DNA of 64,000 nt. Origin: CAZLDI01 sp964558415. Lineage in GTDB: Bacteria; Chloroflexota; Dehalococcoidia; SM23-28-2; RBG-16-64-32. How positions within the stretch are numbered: position 1 is the stretch's first letter; every line of letters begins with the position of its first letter. The DNA is taken from assembly GCA_964558415.1 (NCBI GenBank), contig CAZLDI010000016.1, positions 1 to 64,000 of the forward strand, written 5' to 3'. Below the pieces are notes generated by a model that was not told where the DNA came from, did no database searches, and worked only from the letters and a program-made list of their open reading frames with translations. Made by a program: the position numbers and the translations under genes. Of this stretch, positions 58,680 to 64,000 are shown piece by piece.

Positions 58680-59842
58680 CAGTAGGCGTCCCGCGAAAGG
58701 ATCACGCCGCTGGTTGGCACCGCCGTACCGCTTGTCACCAGGCCGATCCTGGGGTTGCGTGCCTGGTTGACGGCGGTGCCTCGCAGCTGTCGGACACCTT
58801 CCACGATGTGGCCGAAGCCGTGGAGGTAGCCCTCACCCAGGTGCCCTCCGTGTGTGTTGAGGGGCATGTCACCGTCCAGCTCCAGCCGGCCGTCGCGGAA
58901 TAGCGAAGGCGCCTGGCCGCTCCCCGCGAAGCCATAGGCCTCGAGCGCCATCAGGACAAGCGGCGTGAAGTGGTCGTAGATCAGCGCGACGTCAATGTCC
59001 TTCGGCTCAAGCCCAGCGGTGCGGTACAGCTCGCGACCGGTCGCCTCTGCCTCCTCCAACCGGGTGAGGCTCTTACGCTGGTAGCTGGTCATCATCTCTG
59101 TGCGGCTGCCCGTCCCCTGCGCCGCCGCCGCTATATATACGGGCTTCCCACGCAGCCGTTTCGCCCCTTCTGCCGAGACGACGATCGCGGCGCAGGCGCC
59201 GTCTGTGTCGAGCGTGCAATCAAGGAGGCGCAGCGGCTCCGCTATCCAGCGGGAGGTCTGGTGTTCCTCCATGGTGATGGGACGCTGGTACATCATCGCG
59301 TGCGGGTTCGTCGCCGCGTGCTTGCGCGTGAGAACTGACACCAGGCCGAACGCCTCCGTGGTGTGGCCGAACTCGTGGAGGTAGCGCTGGCCGAACATCG
59401 CGACCCATTGGGCGGGTGTGACGAGCCCCTGCGGCAAGTAGTACTGCATCCAGCTGCTGAGCCCGCCGCCCGCACTCGACTCCCCGAAGCGCCGCTCAGA
59501 TCGCTCATTCAGCGAACGGAACACGACAACCACGTCAGCCATGCCGGACGTTACGGCAGCGACGGCGCTGGCGACCGTGCCGCAGGCCGCGCCGCCTCCG
59601 TGCGGGATCTCGCTGAAGAAGCGCAGGTTCGGGATGTTGAGCGAACGCAGCAGGTCGATTTCGAAGAGGTCATCGTTGGCACGCATCTTAACGACGCCGT
59701 CGATATCCTTTGGCTCCAGGCCGGCGTCAGCGAGGGCCTCGAGGATCACCTCCAGGGCCATGCGCAGCGTGCTGCGACCGGAGTCCTTCGAGAACTCCGT
59801 CTGACCGATGCCGACGATCGCCGCGCGGTTGCGGATCGTCAT
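58679..59842 (-). CDS. ltp2: Ltp2-like thiolase-fold retro-aldolase
   Basis: 387 residues: AAIVGIGQTEFSKDSGRSTL, PHGGGAACGTVASAVAAV, then LIYDHFTPLVLMALE and NTHGGHLGEGYLHGFGHIVE. Tyr289 (IYDHF) and Tyr339 (GEGYLHG) are 50 residues apart, the same spacing as the two catalytic tyrosines I recall in actinobacterial Ltp2. Ltp2 splits a 17-hydroxy-pregnyl side chain into a ketone and propionyl-CoA. It overlaps both neighbours by one base. A general SCP2-thiolase role is the alternative. Confidence 0.82.
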   Translation of the reverse strand: MTIRNRAAIVGIGQTEFSKDSGRSTLRMALEVILEALADAGLEPKDIDGVVKMRANDDLFEIDLLRSLNIPNLRFFSEIPHGGGAACGTVASAVAAVTSGMADVVVVFRSLNERSERRFGESSAGGGLSSWMQYYLPQGLVTPAQWVAMFGQRYLHEFGHTTEAFGLVSVLTRKHAATNPHAMMYQRPITMEEHQTSRWIAEPLRLLDCTLDTDGACAAIVVSAEGAKRLRGKPVYIAAAAQGTGSRTEMMTSYQRKSLTRLEEAEATGRELYRTAGLEPKDIDVALIYDHFTPLVLMALEAYGFAGSGQAPSLFRDGRLELDGDMPLNTHGGHLGEGYLHGFGHIVEGVRQLRGTAVNQARNPRIGLVTSGTAVPTSGVILSRDAY

Positions 59843-60954
59843 CAGACGCTGACGCGAGTCGCGCCAAGACCGAGGGTACTGAGCGTGCGGTTCACCATCT
59901 CGTTAATCGAGCCGTTGCGCGCCGCGAAGCCGGTAAGACCCTGCGTGTAGAGGTGCAGCGGGTATTCCATGCCCACGCCGATGCCGCCGTGCAGCAGATG
60001 AGTCCATTCGTAGACCTTCTGCGAGGCGCGGATGGCCCAATGCTTGGCCAGCCAGAGTTCCGAGGCGTCGGCGTCCTGTTCGTACCGCCAGATAGCGTGG
60101 TAGGCGGCCCAACGCGTGCTCTGCGCCTGCATCAGGATATCCGCGGCATGGTGACGGGCGGCCTGGAACTTCGCGATAGGCTGGCCGAACTGCACGCGGT
60201 TGGAGATGTACTCCGCGGTGATCTCCATCACGCGCTGGAGCATGCCGGAGAGCTCCATCAGGCCGAGCGCCGTCTGGAGCGCGTCACAGCGGTCGTGCAG
60301 AGCCGCGGCCTTGTCTCCGACAGCCAGTTTCAGTTCGATGTTGGCTCCGTCCAGACTGACATCTGCGTAGCCCAGACGGTCCGTGTGGTGAACCACCTCG
60401 CGACGGGCGGCTTCGAGCGAGACGAGGGCAACGGCGTCGGTCCCGTCGGCGGAGACGGGAGCAATGACGAAGTCGGCGTTCTCGCCGCAAGGAACACTCG
60501 CGAGCCGGCCGCTCACCTTCTCGGCGATCAGCTCCGGCAACGGAATGCCAGTTGCCCCGGTGTTCGACTCGCGTCCGCGACGTCGAGTTGTCTCAGCCAC
60601 GGTGTACAGCTTGCGGCCGGCAACCAGGTCAGGAAGGTAGCCGTCCGCACCCGGCACGCCGGTCAACAGGGCCGCCGCTACGTTGCTCACTGTGATCGGC
60701 GCCGGGACTCCCGCGTAACCGATCTCTTCCGCGACGACTGCAGTTTCGAGCAGCGATAGTCCTCCACCTCCGGCGGATTCGGGTGCAAGCAGGCCGAGCC
60801 AGCCCAGATCAGCGAACTCCTTGAGGTCCGCGGCGGAAAGCTGCGCATCGCCGTCCTCCAGAGCGTACAGACGGTCGACCGGGAACTTGTCCCTCAGGTA
60901 GGAGCGGGCCGTATCGCGAAGTAGCTTCTGGGTCTCGGAGTCGGCGTAACGCAC
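59842..60954 (-). CDS. Acyl-CoA dehydrogenase subunit, ChsE1/FadE28-like
   Basis: 370 residues. The fold is complete, but the FAD region is weak compared with a canonical enzyme (GYLPDLVAGRKLYTVAET instead of FAxTEPxAGSD), and no clear catalytic Glu is seen near LQTALGLMELSGMLQR. The C-terminal domain has RVQFGQPIAKFQAARHHAADILM and LLHGGIGVGMEYPLHLYTQ. This is how non-catalytic partners of alpha2beta2 sterol dehydrogenases look. It starts three bases after the next dehydrogenase stop. Confidence 0.85.
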   Translation of the reverse strand: MRYADSETQKLLRDTARSYLRDKFPVDRLYALEDGDAQLSAADLKEFADLGWLGLLAPESAGGGGLSLLETAVVAEEIGYAGVPAPITVSNVAAALLTGVPGADGYLPDLVAGRKLYTVAETTRRRGRESNTGATGIPLPELIAEKVSGRLASVPCGENADFVIAPVSADGTDAVALVSLEAARREVVHHTDRLGYADVSLDGANIELKLAVGDKAAALHDRCDALQTALGLMELSGMLQRVMEITAEYISNRVQFGQPIAKFQAARHHAADILMQAQSTRWAAYHAIWRYEQDADASELWLAKHWAIRASQKVYEWTHLLHGGIGVGMEYPLHLYTQGLTGFAARNGSINEMVNRTLSTLGLGATRVSV

Positions 60955-60957
60955 CGG

Positions 60958-62115
60958 CTATCTCGCGAGGCCGAGGCCGTGCGTGGCCATGATGTCTCGC
61001 TGCACGTCGTTGCTGCCGCCGCCGAAGATCAGCACCAACGAGGACTTGAGCGCGCGCTCGATCTGTCCGCTCAGCCGCTCACCCGGACTGCCTCGCTTGA
61101 TCAGGCCGGAGGCGCCGAGCATCTGCAGCGCGTCGTTCAGCATCCGCACCTGCATCTCGCTGGACTGCACTTTGAGCAGCGACGCCTCGTAGTAGGGGAC
61201 TTCGCCGTCGTGGACCATTGCTGCCATCTTCAGGTCCATCACCTTGAGGGTGTTGAGGTCTGCCGCTATCTCCACGAGCTTGGAGGCTGTCCAGCCTTCG
61301 TCTTCGGCGAGCCCCTCCGCACGGAACAGGTCGCAGAGGGCGTCGAAGACGCGCTCGATGTGGGGTATCGGGCTGATGGCGATGCGCTCGAAGTCAAGCT
61401 GCGTCGTGATGTAGCGCCAGCCGGCGTTTTCCTCGCCGACGAGCGCGTTCAACGGCACGCGGACGTTATCGTAGAAGGTGATGTTCGTGCGGTAGCCACC
61501 CATCGTGCGGAAGGGGCGAATCTCCACGCCCTCGGCATCGAGAGGGCAGATCAGGATCGAGATGCCCCGGTGCTTCGGCGCATCCGGGTCAGTGCGCACC
61601 GCCAGCCAGACGTAGTCCGAGTGGTGCGCTCCGGAAGTGAAGACTTTCTGGCCGTTGATCACGTAGTTGTCGCCATCGCGGACGGCCCGTGTCTGGAGGG
61701 CGGCGAGATCGGTCCCCGCGCCGGGCTCGCTGTAGCCGATTGCGAACTCGACCTCGGCGCGCAGGATCTTCGGCAGGTACTCCTTCTTCTGCTCCTCGCT
61801 ACCGATGCGCATCAGCGTGGGGCCGACGGTGTTGAGGGTGACGACAGGCACGGGCAGGCGGCGGTACATCATCTCGTAGTTGAAGGAGTGCAGGTACCAG
61901 AGCGACCTACCGCCGCCCCCGTACTCAACGGGCCAGCCGAGCCCGAAGTAGCCGTCCTCGCCGAGCGTGCGCCAGAAGGCCTTGGTGAGCGGCCCGGTCG
62001 TCTCGCCGCCCGTGCTCTCCATCTCTTTGCGAAGGTCCGGCGTGACGACGGAGTCCAGGTATTTCCCGAACTCCCTTCGCCAGGCCAGCACTTCCGTTGG
62101 GTACTGAAAGTCCAT
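60958..62115 (-). CDS. Acyl-CoA dehydrogenase subunit, ChsE2/FadE29-like
   Basis: 385 residues. FAIGYSEPGAGTDLAALQTRAVRDGDNYVINGQKVFTSGAHHSDYVW is the FAD/substrate region. Glu243 in QLDFERIAIS sits where FadE29-type enzymes have their catalytic base. The ending LIFGGGSNDVQRDIMATHGLGL is also typical of that group. With the upstream partner it probably forms a heterotetramer oxidising a short sterol side-chain CoA ester. It leads the minus-strand igr-like operon. Confidence 0.88.
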   Translation of the reverse strand: MDFQYPTEVLAWRREFGKYLDSVVTPDLRKEMESTGGETTGPLTKAFWRTLGEDGYFGLGWPVEYGGGGRSLWYLHSFNYEMMYRRLPVPVVTLNTVGPTLMRIGSEEQKKEYLPKILRAEVEFAIGYSEPGAGTDLAALQTRAVRDGDNYVINGQKVFTSGAHHSDYVWLAVRTDPDAPKHRGISILICPLDAEGVEIRPFRTMGGYRTNITFYDNVRVPLNALVGEENAGWRYITTQLDFERIAISPIPHIERVFDALCDLFRAEGLAEDEGWTASKLVEIAADLNTLKVMDLKMAAMVHDGEVPYYEASLLKVQSSEMQVRMLNDALQMLGASGLIKRGSPGERLSGQIERALKSSLVLIFGGGSNDVQRDIMATHGLGLAR

Positions 62116-62126
62116 GATTATGCTGC

Positions 62127-62140
62127 CAAACGCTTGTTTG
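62127..62140. promoter_or_regulatory. Operator-like motif, site 2
   Basis: CAAACGCTTGTTTG differs from the site at 55571-55584 in one of 14 bases. It lies in the divergent gap between the ChsE2-like and ChsH2-like genes. Relative to the minus-strand promoter at 62151-62179 it covers about +4 to +17, a good roadblock position. Confidence 0.65.
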
Positions 62141-62150
62141 TGTGGAGACG

Positions 62151-62179
62151 ATTATGCACGGTGAAACGCTGGACTTCAA
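62151..62179 (-). promoter_or_regulatory. Promoter of the igr-like minus-strand operon
   Basis: On the minus strand, TTGAAG (62174-62179) is followed after exactly 17 bp by CATAAT (62151-62156). Transcription would begin near 62144, giving a leader of about 30 bases that contains operator site 2. Confidence 0.55.
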
Positions 62180-62204
62180 TCCGATATCTCCGTAGGCTTT
62201 ACGC

Positions 62205-62720
62205 ATGCCCACGATCACCGACGCACACCGAGCGCTTGTCGAGCGCGAGACCGAGCCGCGCACCGCGCCCTACGCCATCAACGAGGTGATGGCGCGCTTC
62301 TGGTGCGAGATGGTGGAGGATGCGAACCCCGTCTACTTCGACGAGACGTACGCGGGCGGGACGTGGCTGCAGGGCCGCTTCGCGCCGCCGGCGATGTTGT
62401 TCACGTGGGGGATGCAGCCTGTCTGGGCGGAGACCGCACGCCCGCCGAGCATGGTCTCGCGGCTGGAACTGGACGGCTGCACAAACACGGTCGCCGTCAA
62501 CTCTGTGCAGGACTATCACGTGCCGCTTCGCTACGGCGACACGCTGACGATCACGCACCAGCTCACGTCCATCAGCGACGAGAAGACGACGCGGCTGGGC
62601 TGCGGGCACTTCGTGAGCACGAAAGACACCTTTCGGAACCAGTCCGGCGAGGTGGTGGGGACACATACGTTTACGCTCTTCATCTACCGGCCCGCGCCCG
62701 GCGAGGCCAGCGCGAAGTGA
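62205..62720 (+). CDS. MaoC/FAS1-type dehydratase, ChsH2 N-domain-like
   Basis: 171 residues: MARFWCEMVEDANPVYFDETYA is the hydratase-like core (NPVYFD in place of NPxH). FAPPAMLFTWGMQPVW, VAVNSVQDYHVPLRYGDTLTITHQLTSISDEK and TRLGCGHFVSTKDTFRNQSGEVVGTHTFTLFIYRP follow. It resembles the MaoC half of actinobacterial ChsH2. The DUF35 half is encoded separately at 58287. It is coupled to the next hydratase gene. Confidence 0.84.
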   Translation: MPTITDAHRALVERETEPRTAPYAINEVMARFWCEMVEDANPVYFDETYAGGTWLQGRFAPPAMLFTWGMQPVWAETARPPSMVSRLELDGCTNTVAVNSVQDYHVPLRYGDTLTITHQLTSISDEKTTRLGCGHFVSTKDTFRNQSGEVVGTHTFTLFIYRPAPGEASAK

Positions 62721-63130
62721 ACTGGAATGCCGGAGACAGGCTCGCGCGCATCTCCCTGCCGCTGACGCTGCGGCGGGCGGTGCAGGCGGTGGCAGGCACG
62801 CGTGACTACTACCCGGTACATCACGACGAGCAGTTCGCGAGGGAGAGCGGCGCGGAGGGGATCTTCTTCAATACGATGTTCCTGCAGGCGTTCGCGGGGC
62901 GGGCAGCCTGCGAGTGGTTCGGGAACGATGCCTTCTTGCGGCGCATGGAGGTCGCGATGCGCGGTCCCAACTACGTCGGCAAGACGCTGTATGCCGAGGG
63001 GACCGTGGCAGCCGTGCGCGCAGCGGACGGGCGGACGCTGCTGGATGCGGACGTCACGCTAGGCACAGAGGACGGGCCGACGACGGACGTCAAGCTAACG
63101 GTGCAGTTGCCGGCCGTGAGCGCCCAATAG
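62717..63130 (+). CDS. MaoC-like hydratase, ChsH1-like
   Basis: 137 residues from GTG 62717, overlapping the upstream stop by four bases. Core: RAVQAVAGTRDYYPVHHDEQFARESG (VHHD is the hydratase Asp/His motif), IFFNTMFLQAFAGRAACEW, and MEVAMRGPNYVGKTLYAEGTV. It resembles ChsH1, which with ChsH2 hydrates the 17(20)-ene CoA ester before aldol cleavage by Ltp2. A two-subunit hydratase is therefore expected. Confidence 0.86.
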   Translation: MNWNAGDRLARISLPLTLRRAVQAVAGTRDYYPVHHDEQFARESGAEGIFFNTMFLQAFAGRAACEWFGNDAFLRRMEVAMRGPNYVGKTLYAEGTVAAVRAADGRTLLDADVTLGTEDGPTTDVKLTVQLPAVSAQ

Positions 63131-63146
63131 GCCCAAAGGAGGCTAA

Positions 63147-63419
63147 ATGCTGTTCATGGTGATAGAGCGATTCAAGAACCGAGATGCGAAGCCGGTCTAT
63201 CGACGGCTCCGAGACGAGGGCCGCAGCCTGCCCGATGGGTTGGCGTACGTCGGGAGCTGGGTCGAGGCGAATTTCGACCGCTGTTTTCAGCTGATGGAGT
63301 GTGAGGACGCCCGGCTCCTGCAGGAATGGGCTCTCAAGTGCCAGGACCTCGGTGAATTCGAGTTCGTACCGGTGGTTCCCTCAAAGGAGACCGTGGAGAT
63401 GATCACCCCGCTGCTCTGA
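63147..63419 (+). CDS. DUF3303 family small protein
   Basis: 90 residues with AAAGGAGG seven bases before the ATG. The pattern MLFMVIERFKNRDAKPVYRRLRDEGRSLPDGLAYVGSWVE and CFQLMECEDARLLQEWALKCQDL matches DUF3303, a ferredoxin-like fold of unknown function. Its stop overlaps the next start by one base (TGATG). Confidence 0.88.
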   Translation: MLFMVIERFKNRDAKPVYRRLRDEGRSLPDGLAYVGSWVEANFDRCFQLMECEDARLLQEWALKCQDLGEFEFVPVVPSKETVEMITPLL

Positions 63420-63886
63420 TGCCTGACGAACTGCAACGACTCTCCGACCTCGAAGCCATCCGCGATCTCGCGCGGCGGTATGCGCACTGCGTCTGGCAGA
63501 AGGACCCTGAAGGATGCGCGGCGCTGTTCACGGAAGACTGCGAGATGGACGCGGGACTGGGCGGGACGCCGATCCTGGGGCGCGAGGCGATGGTGAAGGT
63601 CTACGGCCGCACGTTCCCGAACGTAGACCTGCAGCCGTTCGTGCACAACCACATAGTCGAACTCGCGGGGGACAGCGCTACCGGCACCGTGTACCTGGAC
63701 CTTCGGGCGACGATGGACGGCAGGGCGATGATCGGCTCCGGCTACTACGAAGACCGCTACGTGCGCACGCCGGAGGGCTGGCGATTCAAGTCCAGGAAGC
63801 TGACTCTGCGCTTCCTCGTACCGCTCAGCGAGGGCTGGGCGAAGTCAGGATACGAAGTTCGGCAATCGGAGGAAGCCGGGGAGTAA
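63419..63886 (+). CDS. SnoaL-like / NTF2-fold protein
   Basis: 155 residues. SnoaL_4-type start LSDLEAIRDLARRYAHCVWQKDPEGCAALFTEDCEMD, then GREAMVKVYGRTF, VHNHIVEL and GSGYYEDRYVRTPEGWRFKSRKLTLRF. Relatives include scytalone dehydratase-like and steroid isomerase-like proteins. Its place at the end of the plus-strand lipid operon allows a role on a steroid-like substrate, but nothing in the sequence proves it. Confidence 0.87.
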   Translation: MPDELQRLSDLEAIRDLARRYAHCVWQKDPEGCAALFTEDCEMDAGLGGTPILGREAMVKVYGRTFPNVDLQPFVHNHIVELAGDSATGTVYLDLRATMDGRAMIGSGYYEDRYVRTPEGWRFKSRKLTLRFLVPLSEGWAKSGYEVRQSEEAGE

Positions 63887-63890
63887 TGTA

Positions 63891-64000
63891 TTATCTGATG
63901 GCGGCCAGCGCGCGCCGGCGCAACAAGTCGCGGAGCTCACGCCCACCTTCCTCCAAACGAAGCTGAGCGAGTTCCCCTGGCGTTCGACCGCTGACGAAAT
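63891..64000 (-). CDS. Partial CDS entering from the right edge (C-terminal end only)
   Basis: On the minus strand an open frame runs from the window edge to a TAA at 63891-63893, ending RTPGELAQLRLEEGGRELRD and then LLRRRALAAIR. The amphipathic, Leu/Arg/Glu-rich composition and the G/C-rich third positions look like real coding sequence. Too little is present to name a family. Confidence 0.35.
   Translation of the reverse strand, partial: FVSGRTPGELAQLRLEEGGRELRDLLRRRALAAIR

Noticed and set aside
1..64000. CRISPR arrays, tRNA or rRNA genes, replication origin, insertion sequences
   Set aside because: I looked for regularly spaced repeats, cloverleaf/CCA patterns, DnaA-box clusters and transposase motifs and saw none. 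The only long direct repeats are the archaellin array and the malic-enzyme end.

Overview
GC-rich bacterial chromosome fragment, gene-dense, with short intergenic gaps and many ATGA/TGATG-type overlaps. Gene content points to a member of the Chloroflexota, possibly a Dehalococcoidia or SAR202-like lineage: F420/LLM-type flavin oxidoreductases, cyclases fused to alpha/beta-hydrolase domains, MaoC/CaiB-BaiF/CitE modules, abundant acyl-CoA and lipid-catabolic genes and, most tellingly, a complete archaellum-type motility operon in an otherwise bacterial context. The phylum assignment is inferred from remembered family relationships; no search was run.

Layout. 1-8.2 kb: a truncated hydrolase-adenylate/guanylate cyclase, an enoyl-CoA hydratase, a MoxR/DUF58/transglutaminase-like operon whose transglutaminase domain has lost its catalytic triad, and an MFS carrier. 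8.2-18.8 kb (minus strand): four tandem archaellins, then ArlCDE-like, ArlF, ArlG, ArlH, ArlI and ArlJ, ending in a membrane-anchored LysM/M23 cell-wall hydrolase. 19-21.7 kb: a small secreted protein and an MMPL/RND exporter with a CRP-like site between them. 22-24.9 kb: a restriction-modification island (m5C methyltransferase, PmeII/TdeIII-like endonuclease, Mig-like mismatch glycosylase). 25-28 kb: a nucleotidyltransferase and HicAB toxin-antitoxin cassette bracketed by a duplicated 3' end of the malic enzyme gene, then malic enzyme itself. 28-32.8 kb: scattered metabolic genes. 33-37.3 kb: a tightly overlapping MaoC/acyl-CoA dehydrogenase/MaoC/CaiB-BaiF/CitE operon resembling C5-dicarboxyl-CoA (mesaconate/itaconate/citramalate) pathways. 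37.3-46 kb: glycosyltransferases, a sugar dehydrogenase, a D-Ala-D-Ala carboxypeptidase and oxidoreductases.

46-63 kb is a catabolic island that closely mirrors the sterol side-chain genes of Actinobacteria. A ten-gene minus-strand operon carries DUF35 x2, an Ltp3/Ltp4-like thiolase pair, a FadD19-like ligase, an EchA, a FadE, a TetR regulator, a CYP125/142-like P450 and an SDR. A divergent pair encodes a FadA5-like thiolase and an Hsd4A/ChsB1-like SDR. An igr-like set encodes DUF35, an Ltp2-like aldolase, ChsE1/ChsE2-like dehydrogenases and, divergently, ChsH2/ChsH1-like hydratases. A near-identical operator-like motif lies in both divergent promoter regions. In one of them a 14-bp palindrome fills most of the spacer of a consensus promoter. 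The embedded TetR is the obvious candidate regulator.

The most exciting system is the bacterial archaellum. Archaella in Chloroflexota have, to my recollection, been reported recently (Litorilinea), so the basic locus type is not new. Three local features may be: the co-operonic cell-wall hydrolase with a long cytoplasmic tail sharing a short motif with ArlH, the hairpin covering the arlCDE start, and the four-copy archaellin array.
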